In this document: positions 38,391 through 47,472 of the stretch, in pieces | Position numbering within the stretch: the first letter of the stretch is position 1 | How the letters are laid out: the number at the start of each line of letters is the position of its first letter | Assembly: GCA_002730975.1 (NCBI GenBank) | Contig: PCBO01000026.1 | Span: 1-50,293 of the forward strand | From: Opitutia bacterium | Lineage (GTDB): Bacteria; Verrucomicrobiota; Verrucomicrobiia; Opitutales; Seribacteraceae | Direction of reading: 5' to 3' | DNA length: 50,293 nucleotides | Made by a program: the position numbers and the translations under genes | Notes under the pieces: generated by a model | Databases searched by the model: none | The model's input: only the letters and a program-made list of their open reading frames with translations | Told to the model about the DNA's origin: nothing

Positions 38391-39122
38391 ATGCGCCACT
38401 CAAAGCATAAGCATCTACTCGGGGTCAAGTCTGCCCATCGACTCTCCTTGATGGCGAATATGTGTTGTGCCCTTATTGATAATGGGCGTATCCGTACAAC
38501 TTTGGCCAAAGCCAAAGCATTGAGGCCCTCAATCGAGAAAATTATCACCTTGGCTAAAAAAGCATATCTTTCGGATGATGCTGCCAAAAAAGTTCATTAT
38601 CGACGATTGGCCATCGCTCGTCTTAAGAATATGAAATCTGTTCAAAAGCTGTTTGATGAACTTGCTGAGGATTTTGTAAATCGGACAGGTGGTTATACCC
38701 GTATCTATAAACTTGCAATCCCTCGTCTTGGAGATGCCGCTGACATGGCGATTATCGAATTCGTCAAAGCTACCGATAAAGGTTATGGTAAACGTAAAGG
38801 TAGCGGTAAAAAGACTGCCAAGAAGTCGAAGTCTTCGAAGCCTAAGCAAAAGCATACGATAGAAAAGAAAACCGATGATGTTTCGGAAAACGTCGTCCAA
38901 GATCCTCCGGAAGTTGAAGAAGAAGTTCCTGTTGAAAAAATTACTGGTTTAGAAACTACTCAAGAAACGGAAGTTGAAACTTTTTCTGATTTAGATGGCT
39001 CAACTGAAGAAACGGCATCCGAAGATGCTTCTTCCGAATCCTCTAATGATTCTATTGACGCACCAGAGAAAAAACTCTCCGAGGAAACGGACGACTCCAA
39101 AGACGATAGCAAAAAGGATTGA
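38391..39122 (+). CDS. rplQ: 50S ribosomal protein L17 with long charged C-terminal tail
   Basis: L17 of 243 residues, against 127 in E. coli. The conserved part is residues 1-125: MRHSKHKHLLGVKSAHRLSL, NGRIRTTLAKAKALRPSIEK, and RIYKLAIPRLGDAADMAIIE. The added tail first is Lys/Ser-rich (about 128-155), then Glu/Ser/Asp/Thr-rich (about 156-243). The frame is open and ends in DDSKKD. The frame also extends upstream into rpoA, but the ATG at 38391 matches the family start. It ends the ribosomal block; I see no hairpin terminator in the 41 nt after it. Confidence 0.95.
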   Translation: MRHSKHKHLLGVKSAHRLSLMANMCCALIDNGRIRTTLAKAKALRPSIEKIITLAKKAYLSDDAAKKVHYRRLAIARLKNMKSVQKLFDELAEDFVNRTGGYTRIYKLAIPRLGDAADMAIIEFVKATDKGYGKRKGSGKKTAKKSKSSKPKQKHTIEKKTDDVSENVVQDPPEVEEEVPVEKITGLETTQETEVETFSDLDGSTEETASEDASSESSNDSIDAPEKKLSEETDDSKDDSKKD

Positions 39123-39163
39123 CTTGAATTACTGTTCAGGACTGTAGTTTGTAGGGTAAACTT

Positions 39164-39406
39164 ATGAATACTTTGATCCATTTTCCTTTTATCTGGATGA
39201 ACCTCCTGTCCGTAACAGCTTTTATTATCGGAACTTTTTATCTTTGGATTCATTACGAAAATCGGGAGGATAAAAAATACCGTAAAATGGCTGCTCAATC
39301 CCTTTTTCACTGTGTTAAGTGTGGTGAATTGTTTCAAACCCGAGGCAATAAAGAAACCGCAGTTTGTCCTGCCTGCAATAAGAATAACTTGCGTCTGCGT
39401 TTCTGA
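39164..39406 (+). CDS. Small membrane protein with zinc ribbon
   Basis: An 80-residue protein not assigned to a family. One membrane segment (about residues 9-29) is followed by a charged stretch and a putative zinc ribbon with Cys50, Cys53, Cys68 and Cys71 (CVKCGELFQ.. CPACNKN). The spacing of two CxxC pairs is typical of rubredoxin-like knuckles. It lies between rplQ and guaA, 20 nt before guaA, so probably co-transcribed. A weak purine-rich stretch (TAGGGTAA) precedes the ATG. Confidence 0.7.
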   Translation: MNTLIHFPFIWMNLLSVTAFIIGTFYLWIHYENREDKKYRKMAAQSLFHCVKCGELFQTRGNKETAVCPACNKNNLRLRF

Positions 39407-39426
39407 TTGTTCAGGAACGTTTTCTC

Positions 39427-40965
39427 ATGCCGCAAACTATTATTGTTCTCGATTTCGGATCGCAATACACACAGGTTATTGCCCGACGCATTCGCGAGGC
39501 GAATGTGTTCTCTAAAGTCCTCCCTTTTAACACCCCCGCTAAGCAACTCGAAAGTCTTTCTCCATCTGGCATTATTCTTTCCGGAGGTCCAGCCAGTGTT
39601 CTTGCGAAAGATGCCCCAAAACCGGATCCTACCTTGTTTAGTATGGGATTACCCGTTCTCGGGATATGTTATGGTTTGCAACTGATGGGCAACATGCTCG
39701 GCGGAAAAGCTGAGAGCAGCGAACGTAGAGAGTATGGTCGAGGTGAACTTAAAACATTGAGAAAAGGGGGGCTGTTCAAGGGACTTCCAACAAAATTTAT
39801 TGTTTGGAATTCTCACGGAGACCGCCTCTCGAAACTTCCGAAAGGTTTTCGAGCGGTGGCTTCATCCGAAAACTCTGAGTTTGCTGCGATTGAAGATCCC
39901 AAGCGACGCTTTTATGGCCTTCAATTTCATCCTGAGGTTGAGCATACTGATGGAGGAAGGGAACTGATCCAAAATTTCCTTCTAAATATTTGTGGTTGTA
40001 AGTCCGATTGGCGCCTAGATGATTTCACCCAAAAAACGATTTTGGAACTTCGCGATGTGGTTGGCGATAAGAGAGTTCTTCTCGGTCTCAGTGGTGGAGT
40101 TGATTCCTCCGTTGCTGCAGCTCTTCTTCATCAAGCAATAGGCGAAAACCTCACTTGCGTATTTGTCGATAATGGTCTTCTGCGGCTAAATGAGCGAAGT
40201 GAGGTCGAGCAACTGTTTAGAGATAACTTCCCCTCACGTCTCAAGGTGGTTAACGCGTCAACTCTCTTTCTTAATAGACTTAAGGGAATTTCTGACCCTG
40301 AACGCAAAAGAAAAATCATTGGAAAAACTTTTATTGAAGTTTTTGATAATGCCGTCAAAAGCATCGGTACGGTTGAATTTTTGGCTCAAGGAACTCTTTA
40401 TCCTGATGTCATTGAAAGCATTCCGATTGCGGGTAATCCCGCCGCTGTCATCAAAAGTCATCACAATGTGGGTGGTCTACCAAAGAAAATGAAGCTCAAG
40501 TTGATCGAGCCACTCCGGGAGCTTTTCAAAGACGAAGTCCGTGAAGTTGGTCTTGGCTTAGGGTTGCCCAAAGATGTCCTTTACCGACATCCCTTTCCGG
40601 GACCGGGATTGGGCGTGCGGATCGTCGGCGAAATTACCCGATCTCGTTTGCGTGTTCTCCGTGAAGCAGATTCGATTTTTCAAGAAGAGCTTTTTAACTC
40701 TAGGCAATATTATAAACTTTGGCAGGCGTTTTGCGTATTCCTACCTGTCCGCAGCGTGGGAGTCATGGGGGACGAACGAACCTATGAAAACGTTATTGCA
40801 ATTCGTGCCGTAACTAGTAGCGATGCGATGACTGCCGACTGGGCAAAGTTGCCTGACAAGCTATTGCGTACGGTTTCAAATCGAATAATCAATGAAGTTA
40901 AAGGAGCAAATCGGGTTGTCTACGATGTGAGCTCTAAACCACCTAGCACTATCGAGTGGGAGTAA
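39427..40965 (+). CDS. guaA: GMP synthase (glutamine-hydrolysing)
   Basis: GMP synthase (512 aa) makes GMP from XMP, ATP and glutamine. The class I glutamine amidotransferase domain has Cys81 in GICYGLQ and His168/Glu170 in FHPEV. The ATP pyrophosphatase domain has SGGVDSS (222-228). The C-terminal dimerisation domain includes [16 protein letters not shown] and ends IEWE, as is normal. Located upstream of the his genes and in the same direction. Confidence 0.97.
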   Translation: MPQTIIVLDFGSQYTQVIARRIREANVFSKVLPFNTPAKQLESLSPSGIILSGGPASVLAKDAPKPDPTLFSMGLPVLGICYGLQLMGNMLGGKAESSERREYGRGELKTLRKGGLFKGLPTKFIVWNSHGDRLSKLPKGFRAVASSENSEFAAIEDPKRRFYGLQFHPEVEHTDGGRELIQNFLLNICGCKSDWRLDDFTQKTILELRDVVGDKRVLLGLSGGVDSSVAAALLHQAIGENLTCVFVDNGLLRLNERSEVEQLFRDNFPSRLKVVNASTLFLNRLKGISDPERKRKIIGKTFIEVFDNAVKSIGTVEFLAQGTLYPDVIESIPIAGNPAAVIKSHHNVGGLPKKMKLKLIEPLRELFKDEVREVGLGLGLPKDVLYRHPFPGPGLGVRIVGEITRSRLRVLREADSIFQEELFNSRQYYKLWQAFCVFLPVRSVGVMGDERTYENVIAIRAVTSSDAMTADWAKLPDKLLRTVSNRIINEVKGANRVVYDVSSKPPSTIEWE

Positions 40966-40995
40966 GATAGTCACTCAAACACAATCCTTTTTGAA

Positions 40996-42297
40996 ATGCA
41001 GCATCTAGACGGGGAAGATTCTGAATTATTTGAGAAACTCGCTTTCATCTCGGGTTCTACTCGAAATCTAGAAATCGAGAGTGCGGTGGCCGCCATTTTG
41101 AAGAAGGTTTGCGACGAAGGTGATAATGGACTGTTATCTTTTACCCTTCAGTTTGATCGAGCTTCATTGTCTTCCGCTGAGCAGTGCGTATCTGCAGCCG
41201 AATTAAATCAGGCCGAAGAAGTCCTCGATTCCCCTGATCGATCCGCAATCGAGGAAGCAATCGAAAATGTTCGTGCATTTCATTCTCATTGTTCAAGCGA
41301 GGACTGGATGTCCATTAATTCCCATGGCGGTGCAGTTGGCGAGCGATACTATCCTCTTCGGCGAGTAGGCATTTATGTACCTGGCGGTCAAGTGCCTTTA
41401 GTTTCCACTGTTATAATGACGGTAGCTCTTGCAAAAGCTGCAGGAGTTCCCGAGATAGCCGTGACCACACCCCCGAAACCTGACGGAACGATTGCACCTT
41501 CTTTGCTTGCCGCCCTTTCACTTTGTGGTGTGGACGAGGTTTACAAGGCAGGGGGTGCACAAGCTGTAGCGGCACTTGCCTATGGGACAGAGACGATTGC
41601 TCCCGTGGATAAAATTTTCGGGCCGGGCAATGCCTATGTGAATGAAGCGAAGCGCCAGGTCTTCGGCACTGTCGGAATAGACCTTTTACCTGGCCCTAGC
41701 GAGGTAATGGTCGTCGCCGATGAGACCGCCCACCCAGCTTATGTCGCCGCCGCCCTTTTGGCTCAAGCTGAACATGGTTCCGGCAAGGAAAAGGTGTTTC
41801 TCCTTAGTTTGGACGAAAATATTCTTCGGCTATCACTTTCTGAGACAGAAAAACAATTGGAAAGCCTTTCACGTCGAGATTCCATTCGTAGCGTTCTCAA
41901 AACTGGTTTATTCGCTATTAGTGCCAGCTCCGAAACTCGAGTTTTCGAAGTAGCTAACTACATAGCTCCGGAGCATTTGGAACTACAGATAGATGATTCA
42001 AAGGTTGAACGCTTTACTTCCTCAATTTCGACCGCAGGTTCTATTCTTCAAGGGCATTACACCCCAACCGCGCTAGGTGATTTTGCTGCCGGACCCAGTC
42101 ATGTTCTGCCTACGGGTCGAACCTCTCGTTTCTCTGCTGGTTTGCGTCTGAGCGATTTTTTTCGTCGATCCAGCATCGTACGCTACGACCTTGAGGCTCT
42201 TCGTAAAGCCGAAGATGTGATCTCCCGTTTTTCCGCAATGGAAGAGTTGGATGCACACGGTCGATCTCTGTCGATCCGCTTCGAAAACTTGCACTAG
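40996..42297 (+). CDS. hisD: Histidinol dehydrogenase
   Basis: HisD (433 aa) oxidises L-histidinol to histidine with two NAD. The catalytic pair is Glu326/His327 in APEHLEL, at the same positions as in E. coli; zinc ligands include Gln257 and His260 in AQAEHGSG. The signatures YVPGGQVPLVSTV, GPGNAYVNEAK and DLLPGPSEVMVVAD are present. It starts 30 nt after guaA and precedes hisC by 2 nt. Confidence 0.97.
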   Translation: MQHLDGEDSELFEKLAFISGSTRNLEIESAVAAILKKVCDEGDNGLLSFTLQFDRASLSSAEQCVSAAELNQAEEVLDSPDRSAIEEAIENVRAFHSHCSSEDWMSINSHGGAVGERYYPLRRVGIYVPGGQVPLVSTVIMTVALAKAAGVPEIAVTTPPKPDGTIAPSLLAALSLCGVDEVYKAGGAQAVAALAYGTETIAPVDKIFGPGNAYVNEAKRQVFGTVGIDLLPGPSEVMVVADETAHPAYVAAALLAQAEHGSGKEKVFLLSLDENILRLSLSETEKQLESLSRRDSIRSVLKTGLFAISASSETRVFEVANYIAPEHLELQIDDSKVERFTSSISTAGSILQGHYTPTALGDFAAGPSHVLPTGRTSRFSAGLRLSDFFRRSSIVRYDLEALRKAEDVISRFSAMEELDAHGRSLSIRFENLH

Positions 42298-42299
42298 AA

Positions 42300-43388
42300 G
42301 TGTCCTCTACAGTTTCGCGCGTCCTACCCCATATACAGGTGCATTCCGGCTATGTTCCCGGCGAGCAACCTTTGGGAAATCAAGAAGTAATCAAACTTAA
42401 CACCAACGAAAACCCTTACCCACCCTCACCGCATGTTGTAGACGCGATAAATGACGAAATTTCTAAACTTCGTTTATATCCGAATGCAACATCTTTGCAA
42501 CTCCGAGAAGTAATCGCAGATCTGCATGATCTGGAACCGAATCAAGTATTAGTTGGAAATGGATCTGATGATGTTTTGAATCTTTGTGCCCGTTGTTTTG
42601 CGGATCACGATCATCCCGTTGGGATAACTTCTCCAAGTTATTCTCTTTATTCAGTTATCGCTTCACTTCAACATGCTCCACTTGTTGAAGTTCCTTTTGA
42701 AGACGAATTCAGGCTGGAATTGTCCGATCTTTTTGCTAGCGAAGCAAATTTATTTTTTCTCACAACCCCCAACGCACCTTCGGGAACGGTTTTTGCCAAC
42801 GATTTTCTAAGTGCTTTTCATGATGGTTTTCCTGGGATTGTAGTTGCCGACGAAGCCTATGCTGATTTTGCGCCACACAATGCTGTGGGATTGCTCGCCG
42901 CCTGCCCTCGTCTGATCATCACGCGTACTCTCTCAAAGTCTTACGGGTTAGCTGGTCTGCGAGTCGGGTATGCTCTGGGAAACCCAAGACTTATCGAGGT
43001 TCTTAACAAGGCTCGCGAAGTCTACAATGTCGATAGGCTTGCCCAAGCTGCGGCAATTGCTTCAATTCTGGATCAATCTTATTTCCGAGAAACAATTGGA
43101 AAAATCAAAGCGACTCGAGAAAAAACGCTGGACGACTTACGCTGCCGTAAATGGAAAACCTACAAGAGTGCTTCCAATTTTCTTCTTACTGAACCAAGAA
43201 CGATGAGCGGCGAAGTCGGAATTGAAGTAGCTGAGAATCTGTTCTTTCATCTCAAGCAAAACAATATCCTCGTCCGTCACTTTCCCAATCATCCTTTGAC
43301 TTCTTCTTTCTTGCGCATCAGTATTGGTCGTGAGGATGAAATGATCATGCTTAAAGAGACTCTTAATAAATGGACAACACACGAATAG
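42300..43388 (+). CDS. hisC: Histidinol-phosphate aminotransferase
   Basis: HisC (362 aa) transaminates imidazole acetol phosphate with PLP. The Schiff-base lysine is Lys213 in [30 protein letters not shown] and NGSDDVL are the usual N-terminal motifs. The start is GTG at 42300, 2 nt after the hisD stop; the 3' end overlaps hisB by 19 nt, indicating coupled translation. Confidence 0.96.
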   Translation: MSSTVSRVLPHIQVHSGYVPGEQPLGNQEVIKLNTNENPYPPSPHVVDAINDEISKLRLYPNATSLQLREVIADLHDLEPNQVLVGNGSDDVLNLCARCFADHDHPVGITSPSYSLYSVIASLQHAPLVEVPFEDEFRLELSDLFASEANLFFLTTPNAPSGTVFANDFLSAFHDGFPGIVVADEAYADFAPHNAVGLLAACPRLIITRTLSKSYGLAGLRVGYALGNPRLIEVLNKAREVYNVDRLAQAAAIASILDQSYFRETIGKIKATREKTLDDLRCRKWKTYKSASNFLLTEPRTMSGEVGIEVAENLFFHLKQNNILVRHFPNHPLTSSFLRISIGREDEMIMLKETLNKWTTHE

Positions 43389-43972
43389 GCCAAGTTTCGC
43401 GCGAAACTAATGAAACCTGCGTTAATCTCTCTTTGAATCTCGATGGAGAGGGCAAGGGGGAAATCAATACAGGTGCTCCCTTCTTTGACCATATGCTCGA
43501 GCTTTTTGCACGTCATGGTTTCTTCGATCTCTCTGTGGATGCCCGTGGCGACGTAGAAGTTGACTATCATCATCTTGTGGAGGATATTGGTTTGGCATTA
43601 GGTCAGGCATTGCGTAAGGCATTAGGCAATCGCGCTGGAATTACCCGTTACGGCTTCTTTGTCTTACCCATGGACGAAACGCTAGTTACTGTCTCCTTAG
43701 ATCTGAGCAACCGTCCATACCTAGTTTATAACGCCGAGCCTCCCGTTACTTTTGTTCGCGACTTCAATGTGAACTTGTTCAAGGAATTTTTTCAAGCTTT
43801 TGCAAACGAAGCCGGTGCCAACCTTCATGTTCGCCTCGAGTATGGCGTAGAACCGCACCATGTGGTGGAAGCGATTTTCAAGGGATTTGCCCGCGCTCTA
43901 GACGCAGCAACTCGTTACGAACCCCGCCTCGGGGGAGCGATACCCTCAACTAAGGGCACGCTTTCCGATTAA
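43370..43972 (+). CDS. hisB: Imidazoleglycerol-phosphate dehydratase
   Basis: HisB (200 aa), the monofunctional dehydratase with manganese-binding repeats [13 protein letters not shown] and [14 protein letters not shown], then the second set [13 protein letters not shown] and [16 protein letters not shown]. It has no histidinol-phosphatase domain, unlike the E. coli HisB. The gene overlaps the 3' end of hisC by 19 nt. Confidence 0.97.
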   Translation: MDNTRIGQVSRETNETCVNLSLNLDGEGKGEINTGAPFFDHMLELFARHGFFDLSVDARGDVEVDYHHLVEDIGLALGQALRKALGNRAGITRYGFFVLPMDETLVTVSLDLSNRPYLVYNAEPPVTFVRDFNVNLFKEFFQAFANEAGANLHVRLEYGVEPHHVVEAIFKGFARALDAATRYEPRLGGAIPSTKGTLSD

Positions 43973-44003
43973 AGTTTAATTTAGACCTACCGTATCACCT
44001 GTG

Positions 44004-44636
44004 ATGTTGGGGCAGAAGTTGGCCGTAATCGATTACGGTACAGGCAACATTCGAAGCGTCGTGAAAGCCTTCGAGAACTTGGGTTCCGAGGTGATTCTGG
44101 CAACTAAGCCTTCCATTGCAGAAACTGCATCTGCTATAGTTTTTCCTGGTCAAGGTTGTTTCCCTGACTGCATGGGTGCTTTAAAGAACAGTGGATTTGA
44201 TATCCTCTTGAAGGAATGGATTGCAGCGGATAGGCCTTTTTTCGGAATTTGCCTAGGCCTACAAGTACTTTTTGAATGGTCGGAAGAGGGCAATGCCTCG
44301 GGTCTTTCCATCTTTCCAGGCAAGGTGTCTAGATTTTTTCTACCTCCAGAATTAAAGGTGCCCCACATGGGCTGGAATAGCCTATTTTTTTCGGAAAATG
44401 CACCTAAGTGGTTATGTGCCGGGTTGGCTGATGGAGACCAGTTTTACTTCGTGCATAGTTACCGAGTGGAGCCCGAGAATGATGATATAGTTTTCTCACA
44501 TACTGACTATGGTGGAGAGTTCGTTAGTGGTATTTCTTCAAAAAATTGTCATGCTACGCAGTTTCATCCCGAAAAAAGTCAGGCAAAAGGATTGCAAATC
44601 TACCAAAATTTTCTTGATAATATAAAATATCCCTAA
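44004..44636 (+). CDS. hisH: Imidazole glycerol phosphate synthase, glutaminase subunit
   Basis: HisH (210 aa) releases ammonia from glutamine for HisF. IDYGTGNIRSV at the N-terminus, nucleophile Cys in FFGICLGLQ, GWNSL and HATQFHPEKSQAKG at the C-terminus are diagnostic. The ATG at 44004 is chosen; a GTG codon directly precedes it. hisF and hisA, often adjacent, are not in the window. Confidence 0.95.
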   Translation: MLGQKLAVIDYGTGNIRSVVKAFENLGSEVILATKPSIAETASAIVFPGQGCFPDCMGALKNSGFDILLKEWIAADRPFFGICLGLQVLFEWSEEGNASGLSIFPGKVSRFFLPPELKVPHMGWNSLFFSENAPKWLCAGLADGDQFYFVHSYRVEPENDDIVFSHTDYGGEFVSGISSKNCHATQFHPEKSQAKGLQIYQNFLDNIKYP

Positions 44637-44699
44637 TCTCGCGGCAGGCTACTCTGTGGTTCTGCTTTTTTGTTTTTCCGCTTACCCCTTTTTTGCCTC

Positions 44700-45986
44700 A
44701 TGGAAGATTCGGCTACTATTCGCATCGGCAACGATAATTACGACCTATCAATTATTACCGGAACAGAGGACGAGAGTGCCATAGATTTTAGGTCTTTTCG
44801 GAAACAGAGCGGCCTCATTACCTTTGACGATGGTTACGGTAATACCGGCTCTTGCGAAAGCAAGGTCACGTTTATAGACGGCGACAAGGGAATTCTTCGG
44901 TACAGAGGTTACCCCATCGAAGAGTTGGCCGAGAAATCAACTTTTCTCGAATCCGCTTTTTTAGTGATCTACGGGAATCTTCCAAACCACGTCCAATTGA
45001 CGGCTTTTCGCCAATGTGTTTCCGCAGCTGGCGTTCTTCCCGAATCGGTAGCTAGCGTTATAGAGGCTTTTCCTCAGAATGCTCACCCCATGGCAGTTCT
45101 TTCGGCTGGTATTCATGCACTTGGAACCTGCCATCCCGACAAGATTACGAATGACCGAGTCAAGGACTTAGGAGCCTTCGACGAATCTGCAGCAATCATT
45201 ATTTCGGCGATTCGAAAGATTGCCGCTCGGTACCACCGATTCCGTATGGGTCTAGCGCCTATCAAAAGTAATCCGGATAAGACTTACTGCGAAAATTTTC
45301 TCTCCATGATGTTTTCCAAGACCGACAACTGTGAAGCTGTCCCTCCCGCAGTAAGTAAAGCCTTGGATCTCATATTTCTTCTGCATGCCGATCACGAGCA
45401 AAATTGTTCCACTTCCACTGGTCGAATGATCGCATCAGGTGGGGCAAACCCATTCGCTTCTCTTGCTGGAGCGGTATGTGCTCTTTGGGGTCCTCTTCAT
45501 GGGGGAGCCAACATGGCCGTTATCAAAATGCTCGATGAGATTCATGAGTCTGGGGACGATGGTTCACGCTTTATTCTTGCGGCCAAGGAAGGCAAAACTC
45601 GCCTCATGGGTTTTGGGCATCGAGTCTACCGAAATTACGATCCTCGCGCTAAAATCCTTAAAGGTGCGTGCGACAGCGCTCTTGCAGCTCTAGGTGTTTC
45701 TTCCCCTATTTTGGATATCGCCCGCCACCTTGAAGAGGTGGCTTTACAGGATGAGTACTTCATTAAGCGAAAGCTGTATCCAAACGTCGATTTTTACAGC
45801 GGTATCATCCTCCAAGCTTTAGGATTTCCCACAGACATGTTTACGGTCCTTTTCGCTATCGGTCGGGCTCCCGGATGGCTTGCCCATTGGAAGGAAATTG
45901 CTGAGAGTGGGGGCAAAATCCATCGCCCTCGCCAAATTTATCAAGGTGCCACTGAGAGAGTTTATCTTCCATTGGAAGAGCGCTAA
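44700..45986 (+). CDS. gltA: Citrate synthase
   Basis: Citrate synthase (428 aa), which condenses oxaloacetate and acetyl-CoA. Catalytic residues are His267 in WGPLHGGAN, His307 in GFGHRVY and Asp364 in PNVDFYSG. The N-terminal beta domain (TITFDDGYGNTGSC-like, YRGYPIEELAE) is of the hexameric bacterial type that can be NADH-regulated. The frame extends to a TTG at 44670, but the ATG at 44700 fits the family better. The 63-nt gap after hisH is very T-rich and without a clear terminator or Shine-Dalgarno site. It is convergent with the next gene, 9 nt away. Confidence 0.97.
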   Translation: MEDSATIRIGNDNYDLSIITGTEDESAIDFRSFRKQSGLITFDDGYGNTGSCESKVTFIDGDKGILRYRGYPIEELAEKSTFLESAFLVIYGNLPNHVQLTAFRQCVSAAGVLPESVASVIEAFPQNAHPMAVLSAGIHALGTCHPDKITNDRVKDLGAFDESAAIIISAIRKIAARYHRFRMGLAPIKSNPDKTYCENFLSMMFSKTDNCEAVPPAVSKALDLIFLLHADHEQNCSTSTGRMIASGGANPFASLAGAVCALWGPLHGGANMAVIKMLDEIHESGDDGSRFILAAKEGKTRLMGFGHRVYRNYDPRAKILKGACDSALAALGVSSPILDIARHLEEVALQDEYFIKRKLYPNVDFYSGIILQALGFPTDMFTVLFAIGRAPGWLAHWKEIAESGGKIHRPRQIYQGATERVYLPLEER

Positions 45987-45995
45987 AGCCCTGCT

Positions 45996-46757
45996 TTATT
46001 TATTTTTGGATACTTGTTCAGCACCAACGAGAACTTCCTCAATGGATAGTCCTGCATGGGACTTGATGCCTTTTATTAACTGCCAAAAGGCAAAAGCGGT
46101 AACGATCATGCAAGGTATGCTGATAATCGGGAAACTCCATCCCATCATAGAACCAACCTCATCGTTGAAGCTGGCTTTGTTTATATGTGGTTCCGTCTTA
46201 ACGATGATTCTCGCAAGAGTATAGTTGAGAATTGCGCTTAAAATGAAGGTTGATGCAATGTACCAAGTGCACTGGGCCAACAGTCTGTCGAACTTGGCTT
46301 TTGCGGAGCGTTCTTCCAAAGCGGTTTCCACTCGGTCCACATTAATCACGTCGGGATTGTATAAAAACAATTTTACGAGAGGTTTTTTCGTGTTGAGAGT
46401 GGCCACGGTCAATATGGCAAAAAGGCCTGGAAGGGCTGCTTCTTTTATTGCAAACATTTCTACTGTGGCACCTGGAACGAGTCCTATGCCGCCGGTAAGG
46501 AATGCACTCACGGCACCCAAAATGGAAATGATGTTCCAGCGCTTGCGACGGAGCAGATCCCATATGCCATATCCTATGGGGAATAAGACCGCCAAAACTA
46601 GAATGAATGAGCCCACCAGCGGTCCATCGCTAGGTGCGTTCAGTAAAACCGAAAGCGGATCTCCTAGCCAATCATCTCCTTTTCGGAGAATTAATATAGG
46701 CAGAATTAGATTGAATCCGAAATTCAGCCAAATATTTTCCCTTTTTGGGTTTTGCAT
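45996..46757 (-). CDS. Integral membrane protein, VC0807-like
   Basis: A 253-residue membrane protein with about six hydrophobic segments (near 13-25, 50-66, 75-92, 108-120, 166-185, 205-225). From memory, the LPILILRK start, PIGYGIWDLLRRKRWNIIS and FLTGGIGLVPGATVEMFAIKEAALP resemble the VC0807 family of uncharacterised membrane proteins. Function unknown. It is divergent from coaB and convergent with gltA. Confidence 0.65.
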   Translation of the reverse strand: MQNPKRENIWLNFGFNLILPILILRKGDDWLGDPLSVLLNAPSDGPLVGSFILVLAVLFPIGYGIWDLLRRKRWNIISILGAVSAFLTGGIGLVPGATVEMFAIKEAALPGLFAILTVATLNTKKPLVKLFLYNPDVINVDRVETALEERSAKAKFDRLLAQCTWYIASTFILSAILNYTLARIIVKTEPHINKASFNDEVGSMMGWSFPIISIPCMIVTAFAFWQLIKGIKSHAGLSIEEVLVGAEQVSKNK

Positions 46758-46760
46758 CTG

Positions 46761-46787
46761 ATATTGTTTTTATGAAATATTGTTTTT
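46761..46787. repeat. Tandem 11-bp direct repeat between divergent genes
   Basis: ATATTGTTTTT occurs at 46761-46771 and 46777-46787, start to start 16 bp. It lies directly upstream of the VC0807-like gene and in the 5' region of coaB. It may be an operator for a repeat-binding regulator or part of AT-rich promoter DNA. Confidence 0.5.
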
Positions 46788-46827
46788 GTCGGGAAGATTA
46801 GTTATTCTCTCGACCCTTTCTTTCATT

Positions 46828-47472
46828 GTGACAAAAGCAAGCTCAATTCGTTGTCTGGTTACTGCTGGACCTACTAGAGAATGGTTGGATCCCGTTCGTT
46901 TCCTATCGAACCCGTCCACGGGAAAGATGGGTTTCGCGGTAGTCGATGCAGCTCTTGAACGTGGCTGGAAAGTAGATTTGATTAGCGGACCGGTCACTCT
47001 TGAAGTAAAGCACGGGGTAAGACAGACATTTGTAGAAACGGCCGATGAGATGTTTGCCGCTTGTCTCGACATTTTTACATCATGCGACTTCATTTTAATG
47101 GCAGCAGCCGTCTGCGATCACAAACCGGCTCTCGTTGCTAAAAGGAAACTTAAGAAAGGAGAAATCAGCTCGTTTTTGGAACTGGAGCAGACTCCCGACA
47201 TCTTGGCGGAACTTGGTCGTCGCAAAGCTTCAGGCCAAAAACTCGTTGGCTTTGCCGCTGAGACTAACGATTGCTTGGTTAATGGAGAGAGAAAGCTTCT
47301 TGAAAAGAATCTTGATTGGATCGTAGTAAATGATGTGTCATTGCCAGAGGGTGGATTCGCATCCGATTTAAACAAGGTTACTTTGCTAGGAAGAAATGGT
47401 GAGGTCGTCCCTATCGATATCGCCCCGAAACTTGAAGTGGCCCGTATTCTTTTGGAAAGGATAGATTCGTGA
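46828..47472 (+). CDS. coaB: Phosphopantothenate-cysteine ligase (stand-alone CoaB)
   Basis: A CoaB-type protein that joins 4'-phosphopantothenate with cysteine in coenzyme A synthesis. It matches only the C-terminal half of bifunctional CoaBC: CLVTAGPTREWLDPVRFLSN, STGKMGFAVVDAAL, the LMAAAVCDHKP segment and VGFAAET. The flavin-dependent CoaC half is not present. GTG at 46828 (MTKASSIRCLVTAG) is preferred because it places the conserved domain at the N-terminus; the frame is open to a TTG at 46780. The stop overlaps the GTG of the histidine kinase gene. Confidence 0.85.
   Translation: MTKASSIRCLVTAGPTREWLDPVRFLSNPSTGKMGFAVVDAALERGWKVDLISGPVTLEVKHGVRQTFVETADEMFAACLDIFTSCDFILMAAAVCDHKPALVAKRKLKKGEISSFLELEQTPDILAELGRRKASGQKLVGFAAETNDCLVNGERKLLEKNLDWIVVNDVSLPEGGFASDLNKVTLLGRNGEVVPIDIAPKLEVARILLERIDS

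Noticed and set aside
46225-46761. 178-codon plus-strand frame opposite the VC0807-like gene
   Set aside because: The minus-strand frame has membrane segments and family-like motifs; the plus frame is Arg/Ser/Thr-rich without recognisable features.
46780-46827. TTG start extending CoaB by 16 residues
   Set aside because: The added residues are not part of the domain and overlap the repeat and likely promoter; GTG at 46828 puts the conserved strand near the N-terminus. Not fully excluded.
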